Of a DNA stretch of 64,000 bases, positions 9,358 through 20,648 are shown one piece after another. Positions within the stretch are counted from its first letter, which is position 1. Each line of letters begins with the position of its first letter. Where the stretch lies: the NCBI GenBank assembly GCA_047967505.1, contig CM106538.1. One strand, 5' to 3'. The stretch is from Dipteris shenzhenensis. Lineage: Eukaryota; Polypodiophyta; Polypodiopsida; Gleicheniales. The notes beneath the pieces are model-generated. The model had not been told where the DNA came from and did not search any database. It was given only the letters and a program-made list of their open reading frames with translations. Position numbers and translations under genes: made by a program.

Positions 9358-11043
9358 TTATTCAATGAGGATGCTGCCAATAAAACCATCCACCTCAAAC
9401 CCACTTTGGATGATGAGTATATGAATACGCTTACCCTGCTCTAGGGCTCTTATGATGGAGCATGCTTTCAATGTGCAAGCATATGTTACCTGGTCTGGCT
9501 GTATGCCTGCCTCTTGCATTTGACTGAATATTTGTAAAGCTTCTTGGCCATGTCCATGCTCAGTATACCCAGCAATTAACATGCTCCATGTCACAATGTC
9601 TCGAGAGGGCAAATTGCCAAACACCGTGTGGGCATCCTCGAGGCTCCCACATTTGGTATACATGTCAATAAGAGAGTTACCGATGAATGCATCCAGCTCA
9701 ATTTCTGTTTCTACGATCTGAACATGAACCCGCCTGCCCTGCTCTATGCTGGAACATGCTTTCAGAAGACATCCGTATGTGAACTGGTTAGGTTTTTGAC
9801 CGTCCAGTTGCATTTGCTCAAAAAGTTGGAGAGCTTCATGGCCATGTCCATGCTGGGCACACCCGGCAATCAATGCACTCCATGTCACAACATCACGCTT
9901 GGGCAAAGTTTCAAACACCATGTGAGCATCCTCGAAACTCCCACATTTAGCATACATGTCCACAAGAGTGTTGCCAACAAACAGGTCCAACTCAGACCCA
10001 CATTTGGTAAAATTAGCATGAATCTGCCTGCCCAGAGCTAGGGCTCCAACACGAGCACATGCTTTCAAAATGCAAAAAAAAGTGACCTGATTTGGAGTCA
10101 AACCCCTTTCCATATGATCAAAAAGTTCAAGGGCTTCTTTACCATGTCCATGCTGAGTGTAACCTGAAATCAATGCATTCCATGCCGTCACCTCTCGGTT
10201 GGGCAATCTATCAAACATCACCTGTGCATCCTGAAGGCTTCCACATTTGGCATACACATCAATTAGAGTATTGCCAATAAATGCACCTGACTCAAGCCCT
10301 CTTTCAATGATGTGGGCATGAATGCGTCTACTTTGATCCAGGTCTGTTATGCCCGCACATGCTTTTAGGATGCATATAAATGTGACCCGATTTGGCTCCA
10401 TGCCTGCCTCATGCATTTGCTCTGAAAGTTGAAGAGCCTTCTGACTATTCCCGTGCTGGGCATATCCGGCAATTAACACATTCCAAGTTACAACATTCTG
10501 CTTGGTCGATTTTCTGAATACTATGTGTGCATTCTCAAGTCTCCCGCATTTGGCATACATGTCAATGAGGGCACTGCCAACAAATGCGTCTGACTCAAGG
10601 CCGCTTCCAATGATTTGTTGATGGATGTACTTCCCCTGCTCTACCAGTGCTAGGCTAGAACATGCTTTCAGGACTGACACGAAAATGTGTCCATTAGGTT
10701 CCAAGCTTGACTTTTGCATCTGGTGATAGACTTTGATAGCTTGCTCATTCTGCCCAAGATTAGCATGTGCTGAAATAATTGCACTCCATGCAACCAAAGT
10801 CAGTTTGTCCAGGCTCTTCTCTGCCCTCTGAATCTCTAAATAAGGTATTTCATCTCTAGGAAATACCTGAGTTTCAGAAGGCAGAAAAGAGCTAGGAAAA
10901 ACATTTGTCTCCACAAACTTGCATGATGCTCTTTGTTTCAATGATGCTAGCTGCACCCAAAGAGGGGTCTGCCCAACATCAATCCACAAAGCCCGCTTTG
11001 TACTTTGCAAGAGGTCCACACACATTGAATCTCTCTGTTGCAT
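9358..11043 (-). pseudogene. truncated PPR copy with a different N-terminus
   Basis: The 561-aa ORF shares residues 64-560 exactly with residues 90-586 of the large PPR protein, about five P-L-S triplets. It then ends one residue later at a TAA created by the breakpoint at 9361/9362. It has no E or DYW domain. Its first 63 residues (MQQRDSMCVDLLQSTKRALW and onward) differ from the large gene and join at DEIPYLEI. This may be the original N-terminus, since it continues smoothly into the repeats and its DNA is independently present, inverted, at 8960-9010. A PPR protein lacking its C-terminal half could still bind RNA, but truncation at a duplication breakpoint suggests a non-functional copy. 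Confidence 0.75.
9362..10854 (-). repeat. duplicate of 6463-7955
   Basis: Direct copy of the PPR segment at constant offset 2899. The left breakpoint is at 9361/9362. The right breakpoint is at 10854/10855, inside codon GAT of DEIPYLEI. No target-site duplication or transposon end is obvious at either breakpoint. Confidence 0.95.
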
Positions 11044-11291
11044 GAAGTTTCATGTTAGAGAAGAGATTTGGAGCAGCTACAGCAAGTGAATAAAGACATC
11101 AAACATCCTATTGAGGCCTCATTCACCTGCTTAACTGTGTTGTCTGGGAAAGAGCTCCGCCATAGCCCTTCTGTTTCCAACATGACACCTGGATACCAAG
11201 AATGCCGGAACATATGTTACTGCTACTGAGAACCGATCCTGTAGTTTTTAACAAATGAGATTAAAGTTAACAACGATGATGCTGGCTGCAA
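10987..11291 (-). repeat. right arm of 305-bp inverted repeat
   Basis: Inverted partner of 8706-9010. It includes the start codon and first codons of the truncated PPR copy plus about 250 bp of its upstream DNA, so it probably holds that gene's leader and promoter. Arms flanking a duplicated segment suggest a template-switching or foldback origin rather than simple tandem duplication. Confidence 0.9.
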
Positions 11292-11806
11292 AGTCCACCT
11301 TCCTTCCTGCTACTTGCATTATTCTTCCAACCACTCTGCTGGCCCCGTGGGGCTAAAATACACGGCTCAACAGTCTTCCTGTAGACAAAAACGTTCATAT
11401 GTAGACGGTGGAGGAAGCAACCCTCAAGATTCTCGGACCTGCCAGACAAAGGTATCCATCCATCCCTGACAGACATCTTTGGGGGGAAGTGACCTCGAAT
11501 CCCAGCTCTGCTACTCTTGACAGAGGGATTGATTGAAAATTAATATTCATACCCTCTTAAAAAGCGATAACTTTTTAAGAGATCTAAAATCATGGGTACG
11601 TTCTTGACAGAGGGATCGATTGAAAACTAATATTAATATCCTCTTAAAAAGCTTGGGGCAGTATGTTGAAAAATGAGAAATTCCTATTAATTAGTCGTGG
11701 AGAAAAGAAGACGGGTGAAAAGGAAAAAGGGCAAGGCTGTGATTAAACTAGTGGGCATTAAAAAGGGAGCTAAGTGAGATTGGAGAGGCGGGGAAGGGAG
11801 CGCATT
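11292..11806. repeat. intergenic with an 87-bp tandem duplication
   Basis: At about 11514-11652 an 87-bp unit is repeated twice. Both units contain TCTTGACAGAGGGAT, GATTGAAAA and CCTCTTAAAAAGC. No gene was recognised in this interval. Confidence 0.6.
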
Positions 11807-11976
11807 AAAGAACAAGTTGAATGATGAGAATCATTCATAAGGCCTGCCCGAGATCAAAAAAGAAAACGAATTGGATGCATAGCATGGAAAAGAGGGCTGA
11901 AGCGGAGAGAGAGAGAGAGAGAGAGACAGAGAGGGGTGGGGGGAGGGGGAGGGAGATGAATTGGAGAGAGAGGGGG

Positions 11977-12016
<40 letters not shown>
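11807..12016 (+). repeat. GA-microsatellite repeat family, copy 1
   Basis: The unit starts near AAGTTGAATGATGAGAATCA, continues with TTCATAAGG, GCATGGAAAAGAGG and then long (GA)n runs at 11909-12015. Related units occur at 12430-12562 and 31950-32064. The long frames through the GA runs encode only Arg/Glu repeats and are not proteins. This is likely a non-autonomous repeat whose GA tract has expanded. Confidence 0.6.
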
Positions 12017-12018
<2 letters not shown>

Positions 12019-12429
12019 CTAGGGTGTTGGCATTCACTAGGCTTGCCCGAAATAAAAAGAAGAGAAAAACAGGGGGAAAATGGTGGAGATCACATGGTCC
12101 CAACTAATCACAAAAAAAGCAATGAAAATTTACAGAACACTGAATTTTCCCTTTCGCAAGGGAGGGTGCCTTTAGTAAGGCCTTCCCTAGAGGGTAGGCC
12201 AAAAAGGAACCTTGCCATAGGGGGAAGGGGAGAAGGGACCATTTATAATAGCTTAGTAGTAGAGCTCATGTGTGTGAAATCCAAGATTATGGATTCGTCG
12301 TCTCCCTTCTTGAATTTCACATTACTGTGCACCCCTCTTAAAACATAGGCTTAAAAGATTAGCCTATGCATAAAATAAATTAACACGCAGATAAACATAG
12401 GTTAATTAGGGGCCAAAAAATTTAGAAAT
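12017..12429. other. intergenic, nothing recognised
   Basis: Purine-rich DNA between two copies of the GA-repeat family. No gene seen. Confidence 0.35.
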
Positions 12430-12785
12430 AACAAGGTTCAATCATTCATAAGGTGTACCCGAGATCCAAAAAGAACTAAAGAACACGAATTAGATGCACA
12501 GTGGAGATGGTGTGCAGAAAAAGGGGCGGAGACTGTAAGAAATGATGAATTGAAAGATGAGAGAGAGAGAGAGAGAGAGAGAGACACACACACACACACA
12601 TATATAGAGAGAGAAATTGTTAGCTTATGCAAACCTGCATGCACTTCAAAACATAACAAAGTTGTAAGTGGAATGAAAAATATAATTGAGAGAGAGAGAG
12701 AGAGAGAGAGATGGCTAGCTTATGCAAACATGCATGCGCTTCAAAACATAACATAGTTGTAATTGGAATGAAAACATAACTGAAC
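12430..12785 (+). repeat. GA-repeat family copy 2 plus a 95-bp tandem duplication
   Basis: The first part repeats the 11807 family (TCATTCATAAGG, CCGAGATCCAAAAAGAACT, GAATTAGATGCACAG). It then runs into (GA)n and (CA)n at 12558-12600. From about 12603 a unit of about 95 bp (TAGCTTATGCAAAC, GCATGC, CTTCAAAACATAACA) occurs twice, each time preceded by a GA run. Confidence 0.6.
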
Positions 12786-12975
12786 ATGTCTAGTGTCCCA
12801 ACAATTTAAGATTTCTCTAAACACTATCAAGTCACGCACAAGATGTCTTGTGGGGATCGAGACATGAAGAAGGATGTGGTCCACTCTTTGTCTATGACCA
12901 CCTAATGGAAGGCTAGCAGAGTTTTTGTGTTGGGTAAGTCAAGATTGCCTTTCCCATGCTAGGCCAAGATGCAAA
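12786..12975. other. intergenic, nothing recognised
   Basis: Short unique DNA between tandem repeats. Confidence 0.3.
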
Positions 12976-13156
12976 GAAGGCAATGATATGTGCTACATTG
13001 AGTGTCCCTTGAGTGCATCTACAACTTGCCAATCACCTGTCATCTTGCCTTAGTAGGACGAGGAAGAAGGCAATGATATGTGTTACATTTAGTGTCCCTT
13101 GAGTGCATCTACAACTTGCCAATCACCCGTCATCTTGCCTTAGTAGGACGAGGAAG
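12976..13156 (+). repeat. 90-bp tandem duplication
   Basis: Two nearly identical 90-bp units start at 12976 and 13066 with GAAGGCAATGATATGTG and end with TAGTAGGACGAGGAAG. Only a few substitutions separate them, so the duplication is fairly recent. Confidence 0.85.
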
Positions 13157-14458
13157 TGTGACCTAGACCGTCCAACATGTGCATCTATAGAAGTAGACAA
13201 GAAACTTGTAATAAAGGACTAACAACTATCAACAAACTAGTGGGCCTTATTGTGACATGAATCTTAGAGAATGATGCATGCATCAAGCTCATTTGTTGGT
13301 GGATCAAGATAGCAAGCCCCCTCTAAGACAATGATGTATTTGTCGGGTCATCTATTTGTACACCAATTGTTTGTGCATTAAGATTGCAAGCCCCCTTTAT
13401 TTTGGGTGAGAGAATAGAGAAAGATGGAGATTCAAAATACTATAACACTTAAAAAAGCATTAAAGCAAAAGCATCTAGTTTTGGTGGGGTTTTGAATTGA
13501 GCAAGGAGTGGGGGTGAGAGTGTTTGGATGCATCCTTGCAAAAAGGTAACCATAATGGTTTTCTCTGTAGTAGTAACCATCCAAGTAGTCACTAAGCTTT
13601 AAAGGGGCAAAGAGCCTGAGCATTGGGGTCAGACAGCAATCACGTTACAAGTTATTGAAGAATAAAGAGAGAGTGAGGGGAGTGCATAAGACACAAGATA
13701 GCTAATGATACACTATATTGAAATGAAGACGAACATACATATATACAACTTAACCCAATTAGGGTTAGGTTTATGCTAGTATTTGTCCCATGAAACCTAT
13801 TAGTCCTCTCTAGTGGTGCAATTTCTAGCATTCTCAACCCCCGCTCTTAAGTTTTACTAGATAAGCATAAGGTTCATATTTTTGAATTTTTTGAAAATTA
13901 AAAAGCCACACCATGGAACAGAGGTGCTTGAGCATAAAAATCTGTTAGTGCATTGGTGCACTATTAGAGGTTTTTTGGACTCCTTATGCTACACATAGTT
14001 TGGACTTTCTCATAGAGGACATATATATGTATGTATATATATATATATATATATAGTTAGTGTGACTATTGGGATTAGTAGTTTTGATAGATGAGTTCTT
14101 GGAAAAATCATGCATCCGAGGAACATGATTAGTTGAGCATAAAGGCACACTATTCCATATTCGTTTATAAATGGTATGGTGGATTTTTCCAAAAACTATT
14201 CAAAATGTCACAAAGATGGTAAATATGCATGTATGAAAATTATATGTAGCATGGTCCTGATGAAGGCAAAATAAGATATGCTTGATAAAAATAAGAGGCA
14301 AAATAAGAGTTATATGCAAGGAGATTGCCTCTTATAGGTGGTTATATGCAAGGAGATTCCCTCTTATTAATATCTTCATGTCATCTTGTGTGGGCATTGT
14401 GTTAGGCTTCAATTCATGCATTGAATGTACTTGAGTCCAATAGTTCATCCTTCTTCAC
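13157..14458. other. intergenic, nothing recognised, short (TA)n
   Basis: AT-rich DNA with a (TA)n run at about 14035-14056. No coding or RNA feature was seen on either strand. Confidence 0.35.
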
Positions 14459-14640
14459 CCTTCTCTATCAAGAATTTGAAGGGTCTTGAAAACAGGTACA
14501 CACTCCCCATAATTTTCTCAGCTACATGCTAAACGTCACTATAGAAAAAAGAGGTACCTAGTACACCATTCTCTATCAACAAGTTGAAGGGTGCTGAGAA
14601 AGGGATGCGTAGTCCCTATAATTTTCTTAGCTGCTAAGAT
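14459..14640 (+). repeat. 108-bp degenerate tandem duplication
   Basis: TTCTCTATCAA, TTGAAGGGT, AGTCCC/ACTCCCC, ATAATTTTCT and AGCT recur at a 108-bp offset just before the polypyrimidine tract. The copies are diverged. Confidence 0.5.
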
Positions 14641-14655
14641 CTCACCTTTTCGAGC

Positions 14656-16985
14656 ATTTCATTCTCTCCTTTCCTCTTCTTTTTCCCTCTCTTTTTTCCT
14701 CTCTTTTCCTCTCTTTATCCTCTTTTCATCTCTTTTCCCCTCTCTTTCATTCTCTCATTTCCTCTCTTTCCTTCTCTCTTTTCCTTCTCTTTCCCTCTCT
14801 TCTCCTCCTCTCTTTTATTCTCTCTTTTCCTCTCTTTCCTTCTCTCTTTTCCTCCTCTCTTTCCTTCTCTCTTTCCTTCTCTTTCCATCTCTTCTCCTCC
14901 TCTCTTTCATTCTCTTTTTTCCTCTCTTTTCCTCTCTTTCCTTCTCCCTTTTCCTTCTCTCTTTCCTTCTCTCTTTTCCTTCTCTTTCCATCTCTTCTCC
15001 TCCTCTCTTTCATTCTCTCTTTTCCTCTCTTTTCCTCTCTTTCCTTCTCTCTTTTCCTCCTCTCTTTCCTTCTCTCTTTTCCTTCTCTTTCTATCTCTTC
15101 TCCTCCTCTCTTTCATTCTTTATTTTCCTCTCTTTCCTTGTCTCTTTTCCTCCTCCCTTTCCTCTCTTTCATTCTCTCCTTTCCTCTTCTTTTCCCCTCT
15201 CATTTTCCCTCTATTTTCCTCTCTTTTCCCCCTCTCTTTTCCTCTCTTTCATTCCTCTCTTTTCCTTCTCTTTCCCTCTCTTTTTCTCCTCTCTTTTATT
15301 CTCTCTTTTCCTCTCTTTTCCTCTCTCTTTTACTTTCTCTTTTCCTCTCTTTTCCTTTCTCTTTCCTTCCTCTCTTTTCCTCTCTTTCATCCTCTCTTCC
15401 TCTCTTTCATCCTCTTCTCTCTTTTCCTCTCTCTTTTCCTTTCTCTTTTCCTCTCTTTTCCTTTCACTTTTTCATCCTCTCTTTCATCCTCTTCTCTCTT
15501 TTTCTCTCTTTTCCTCTCTTTCATTCTCTTTTTTCCTCTCTTTCCTTTTCTCTTTTCCTCCTTTCCTCTTTTCTTCTATTTTTCTCGTTTCCTCTCCTTT
15601 CATCTCTTTTCCTACTCTCCTTTCCTCTCTTTCCTTTAACCCTTCCTTCTCTCTTTTCCTCCTCTCTTTCCTTCTATCCTTTGCTTTCTTTTCCTGTCTT
15701 TCATTCTCTCCTTTCCTGTTCTTTTCCCCTCTTTTTTCCTCTCTTTTTCTCTCTTTCATCCTCTCTTCCTCGCTTTTTCCCTCTCTTTCCCTCTCTTTCA
15801 TTCCTCTCTTTTCCTCCTTTACCCCTCTCTTTCATTCTCTCTTTTGCTCTTCATTCTTTTTTCCTCTCTTTTCCTCTCTTTCATCCTCTCTTCCTCTTCT
15901 CTCTTTCTCTCTCTTTTCCTCTCTTTCCTTCTCTCTTTTCCTCTCTTTCCTTCTCTCCTCTTTCCTTCTCTCTTTTCCTCTTTTCCTCTCTTTTCTTCTC
16001 TCTTTTCCTCTCTTTTCCTTCTCTCTTTTCCTCTCTTTCCTTTAAGCCTTCCTTCTCTCTTTTCCTCCTCTCTCTTTCCTTCTCTCCTTTCCTCTCTTTT
16101 CCTCTCTTTCATTCTCTCCTTTCCTCTTCTTCTCCTCTCTTTCATTCTCTCCTTTCATCTTCTTTTCCCCTCTCTTTTTTCCTCTCTTTCATCCTCTCTT
16201 CCTCTCTTTTCCCCTCTCTTTTCCTCTCTTTCATTTCTCTCTTTTCCTTCTCTTTCCCTCTCTTTTCCTCCTATCTTTCATTCTCTCTTTTCCTCTTCAT
16301 TCTTTCCCCCTCTCTTTTTTCATCTCTTTTCCTCTCTTTCATCCTCTCTTCCTCGCTTTCATCTTCTTCTTTCTTTTCCTCTCTTTTCCTCTCTCTTTTC
16401 CTTTCTCTTTTCCTCTCTTTTTTCCTCTCTTTCCTTCTCTCTTTTCCTCTCTTTCATTCCTCACTTTTCCTCTCTTTTATCCTCTTCTCTCTTTTCCTCT
16501 CTCTTTTCCTTTCTCTTTTTATTTCTTTTCCTTTCACTCTTTCATCCTCTTTTGCTCTCTTTCCTTCTCTCTTTTCCTCTCTTTCCTTCTCTCTTTTTCT
16601 CTTTTCCTCTCTTTTCTTCTCTTTTCCTCTTTTCATCTCTTTTCTTTGCTCTTTTCCTCTCTTTTCCTTCTCTCCTTTCCTCTTTTTCCTTTAAGCCTTC
16701 ATTCTCTCTTTTCCTCTTCTTTTCCCCTCTCTGTTTTCCTCTCTTTTCCTCTTTTCCTCTCTGCTCTTCTCTTTTCCTCTCTTTTCTCCTTTCTTTTCCT
16801 TTCTTTTCCTTCTCTCCTTTCCTCTCTTTCCTTTAAGCTTTCATTCTCTCTTTTCCTCCTCTTTTCTGCGCTCTCTTTTTTCCTCTCTTTCATCCTCTCT
16901 TCATCTCTTTCATTCTCTCTTTTCCCCTCTCTTTTCTCCTCTCTTTTTCCTCTTTGTCATCTCTCTTCTTCTTCTTATTCTCCAC
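14656..16985 (+). repeat. 2.3-kb polypyrimidine (CTTTTCCT-type) tract
   Basis: Nearly every base is C or T for about 2.3 kb, with isolated A bases mainly in TTCATTC and TTCATCC. The basic pattern is TCTCTTTTCCTCTCTTTCC with variable spacing, so it is a degenerate satellite rather than a clean microsatellite. A landmark TCCTTTAAGC-type motif recurs at about 15632, 16040, 16688 and 16830, hinting at higher-order duplications. The long open frames encode only Ser, Phe, Leu and Pro on plus, or Lys, Glu and Arg on minus. They are low-complexity artefacts. Mirror-symmetric polypurine-polypyrimidine DNA of this length can form triplex (H-DNA). The tract ends directly against a transposon-like coding remnant. 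Confidence 0.9.
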
Positions 16986-17021
16986 CTCTTTTTACCGAGG
17001 AGAAGACTGAGGAAGGCATAA

Positions 17022-17246
17022 AACACCCTACGGGATCCCCGTAAGCTTTGGAGAGACTGCTACGAATGACTATATAGCAAGGATGACACTATAAAGGACA
17101 TAATGGATTGTGTAGAGGCCTTCATGGACTGCAAGTATGTAATCCATGAAGAGTTTGATTATATATTAGAAGAAGGGGAAGATGAGGACCGGAGTGACCC
17201 ATCTAGCGGTGAGGAGGAGGAAAGTATCTCGGATAGTAATAAAGAG
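17022..17246 (+). pseudogene. acidic C-terminal coding remnant, probably transposon-derived
   Basis: A frame from about 17022 to the TAG at 17246 reads LWRDCYE, a stop, LYSKDDTIKD, then MDCVEAFMDCKYVIHEEFDY and a Glu/Asp/Ser-rich tail ending SNKEL. The tail looks like the C-terminus of a plant transposase-type protein, but I cannot name the family. The 5' part is lost where the polypyrimidine tract begins, and a TGA at 17067 breaks the frame. An AT-rich gap (17247-17623) separates it from the next ORF. Confidence 0.35.
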
Positions 17247-17623
17247 CTGTAGACCTCTTCCTCTATTTTGGCATTTTTGGAGAATGCCTCTTTTAGAGAC
17301 AGATTTTGCTTAACAATACTAGTTCCGTGATATTTTTTGTGTATGAGAACTCTTCTTTAACAATATTATTTTTTGTGATATTTTTTGTATATGAAAACTC
17401 TCTTGGATTCCACTTGTGTCAAGTAAATAATTGTCCTTTCATAATTGTCTTTTCATAAAATTTTAAAGTAAATAATTATCTTTTCATAGTTTTATTAGTT
17501 TGAATTTAAGTCTGAAGTAATAAATTATCTTTAAAGTAAATTGTCTTTTCGATTCTTACCCCCTTTTGTGGTTGTTTTTATTTTTATGTTTGTGTCTACA
17601 TTTGTCCAATCTCCCCAAATTAG

Positions 17624-19250
17624 ACATGGCATCACGTCGCACGTCCGGAGAGTACAAAACCCCTCATAGGAGAAAACCTCATGATCTATACTCTCTAGAG
17701 GACTTTGATTCCCTTCAAGTGACTCCTCAGGGGCCTACCCTTGTGACTACCCCTGGCCGACTCCTCTTAGGCCTAGTACTATGACTACCCCTTGGGGAAC
17801 TCCTTTGTTAGTAGCCTATGGCTTCCTCGGGAGTCTCGACGAGTTTGTCGCATCCATGAGCGATGGGGATGTAGCGAGATACTTCTCTTTACTGTCCCAG
17901 AGGATCTCAGCTATTCCCTCTCCTACACCCCTCAGGGGTAGATCAAGGCCATCGACGGCTATACCTACTTGACAACCATCCCCTGTAGCCCCTTCGACCG
18001 AGGGGTCATCACTTGGGCATACCCACCGTAAGTCCCAGAAGACTAGGAAGGGTCGAGGCTGTTGTGGTGACTCAAGGGATGTAGACGAGTCAGCACACTC
18101 TCATCCCTACAGGTCTCCACTTGGTCATGAGACCCAGTACTAGTTAGGTCCCTCGCCCTCTCTACTCATAGGAAGAGGCACCCTAGAGCCCACTCCCTCT
18201 ACTATTCCTCGCTCCATAAGCACTCGTAGTACCACCCCTTGCTCTAGCTCTGCTATTGCCACTCCCACTCCCCCGCCCCTACCTGAGGATCTGTACTATG
18301 ACCTCACTCGGAGTAAAGAGATCATAGAAAATAAAAAAGGGCAAAGAAGTGATAGCCACCATTAGGCGGTTGATGAGCCACCATTTCAAAAGTGGCATAC
18401 AATTGACTGGCGGCACTAGGATGATGAAAAGAAGAAGGAAATCATCGAGGAATTGAAACGAAAATACCCTAACCCCTCCAATTGTGAGCCCGATGACAAT
18501 TACATGCAAGAGCGCATGTGTATTGTCTTGAAGCATCGCAAGTCAAGCTTGTGAGATGCCATCGTGGCAACGAAGAAGCCTAAATCTAGCTAGGCAGATA
18601 AAGTTGATTGGAAGTTTTTGAAGAAGGAGTTGAGGGCCAACCCCCAAAAGTTTGACAATCAGAGGAGGGCTGCGAGGAGACGGCTGGACACCATAGGTGC
18701 TTCACACCTTGGAAGTGGCAGAACGGGTGCGTTCAAGGCATGGGCGGTAAGTCTACTTCTTCTCATTTAATTAATTATTCTATTTGTTTTGTTACATATT
18801 GCATGCACTTTATCTAACTCTCGTAATTTAGATCCACAACAATCTGTGATTGGTCACCTTCCCACAAACGAAGAGACAAGATGCGCATTCCGTATAGGAG
18901 TGAGGCTCTGGTTTATTAAGATGGAGGCATAGGGAGTGGTAGTCAATTGGGATGTGGTGGCTACTCACTTGGTATAAGTCTACTCCAACTTGTAGTCTCA
19001 CTTTTAAATAGTTTTATTCTTTAAGTTCCAATTTAATTTCAAATTAAAATGGTTTCACTTTTGGGGTGCAAACTCGAACGTCCTATCAGCGAAGGCGAGT
19101 GACAAGGAGGCAGTTCTCATGGGATTTGGCTTAGACAACTTTTACAAGGGCCAGGGCAACGACGATGACTCCAACGGAGGTCACGAGGGCCAGGGCGATA
19201 ATGATGACTTTGACGAGTCGGATGAGCAATACAAGGTTGTATATACTTCG
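17624..19250 (+). pseudogene. decayed CACTA (En/Spm-like) TNPA-type ORF
   Basis: The frame begins MASRRTSGEYKTPHRRKPHD, followed by a Pro/Ser/Thr-rich low-complexity region. Next come a DLYYDLTRSKEIIE-type block, an EELKRKYPNP block and a Lys-rich WKFLKKEL region. Then there is a donor-like GTAAGT near 18750 and an acidic segment near 19160-19240. The order matches the TNPA-like gene at 41982-43453 (YYDITQTG, RYPNP, KKAMK), so this is a distant relative. Several stops and frame changes are present (for example near 17971 and 18364). TNPA-type proteins bind subterminal repeats and assist the TNPD transposase. This copy is dead. Confidence 0.55.
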
Positions 19251-19470
19251 ACATGTATATGATTTTGTTTGTTGGCTCGTTTGAGCGATCACCCTTTTCA
19301 CAAGGGAAATTTTGTAGCAAACAAGGTTTGAGAGTTTTATGTAGCCTGTTTGCTTGTAACATTCTTTTGTAATACAAAAAAATAAACATTAGTGGGGAAA
19401 AATGGGGCCACAACAAGCCCTTTTTTGCCCCACTAAAAATGTTTTTATTCATGTTAAACATTGGTATATA
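19251..19470. other. non-coding part of CACTA element III
   Basis: AT-rich DNA between the decayed ORF and the subterminal repeats of the same element. Nothing else was seen. Confidence 0.35.
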
Positions 19471-19635
19471 TCGACACTTTACCAGTGTCGGTATATATTG
19501 ACCTTTACCAGTGTTGGTATATACTGATGCTTATATAGCAACATAAATACCAACCTTTTCACCTGTTAAAAAAAAAACTTTTTAGTTTAAAAAAGTTCAG
19601 TATTTGTGTCGAAAAATGGCCTATACCTTGTAGTG
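19471..19635 (-). mobile_element. right terminus of CACTA element III
   Basis: The plus strand ends ATACCTTGTAGTG at 19635, which read inward is CACTACAAGGTAT, a canonical CACTA terminus. Inside it, related subterminal units occur (TACCAGTGTCGGTATATA, TACCAGTGTTGGTATATA and relatives). I did not find the matching left terminus or a 3-bp duplication, so the element is incomplete at its left side or has a diverged end. It differs from the CACAACAA termini of the elements at 37 and 48 kb. Confidence 0.6.
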
Positions 19636-20600
19636 ATATTTGCAAATAAAAAATATGTACTTCCCCAATAGAAACAAGGTCTGGCCATTATGAGACACTC
19701 AAAGATAGGATTGTGCAAAGTTTCCCAACATACACCTACAGTATACCTACACAAACTTTTGAAACTTGTGCCAATGCATGGACTAAAATATCCAAGTAAT
19801 TACACATGTCACACCATACAAACTAGGTCAGCAGACCAATTTGAAAGTTACAATGAGTACATAGAAGTTATTGAAAGAAAGGTTTGATGACCATCCAACA
19901 CACATATAAGGTATAAGTATGCTAATTAATGTACAAGTCCTTGACACTTGTACACCATACATATTTTATGACTATCAAACACAAATACCTATGGTATAAG
20001 TATAACAATGCACAATTTTTTGGTCCTTATACACCATTCATGGTGTAAAATTAGAAAATGTGCATGCCCCACCTCATAAAATATGCTAGAACCATATGAA
20101 TTTTTTGTATGGATATATACCTTACTGACAAAGGATCATGAAAGGTTTCATGACCATGGACTAGAATACATACATGTATGCTATGGGTTTCCATGCTCAA
20201 TTTTTTGATAACTGTGCACTATGCATAGTCCAAAATGAGGAAAGAAAATATGCATATCCTAGCATACAAATGATATCATATCCATGTCAAAGTTTGCAAG
20301 TATATGGGCCGTACTCATTAAAAGGTCTTTGCAACATTTCATGGCCATTAGAGGCATGCATTGAGGCTATAAGCAAATAGATGCACAAATTTTCCACACA
20401 TGTGCATCATGTATGGTAACAAAAGAGAATATATTCATCCAAAACGATATAGGTATCAACGTTTGACCATTATGAGAGATTGCCAGTATATGAACCCTAT
20501 TGAAAAAAAGATCTAAGAAAATTTTTGTTACCATCAAACCATGGCATTTTTAGCATGCAACTAATTAAAATTACACTTTTAAGGTTTTCAATGACTCCAA
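19636..20600 (+). repeat. degenerate satellite of about 190-bp units
   Basis: Blocks such as TTTCATGACCATGG (20147), TTTCATGGCCATTA (20337) and a TTTGTTACCATCAA relative (about 20528) recur about every 190 bp. Each is preceded by a TTGAAAG/AAAAGG segment and followed by CATGC-rich sequence. Earlier, weaker units lie at 19880-19990. The repeats are old. No protein is encoded. Confidence 0.45.
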
Positions 20601-20648
20601 TGCTAGGAGGTCATCAGTGTCCACCTCCCTAAACCCTAGGGGTGTGAG

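Noticed and set aside
11821-12756. Arg/Glu-repeat ORFs
   Set aside because: Translation of GA microsatellites in a dispersed repeat family.
14591-17044. Very long open frames rich in Ser, Phe and Leu (plus) or Lys, Glu and Arg (minus)
   Set aside because: They are the forced translation of a polypyrimidine tract with almost no A or G, so stop codons cannot occur. There is no domain or codon bias typical of genes.
17087-17098. CACTATAAAGG as a left CACTA terminus for element III
   Set aside because: It differs from the right terminus after six bases, has no matching flank and lies inside the coding remnant.
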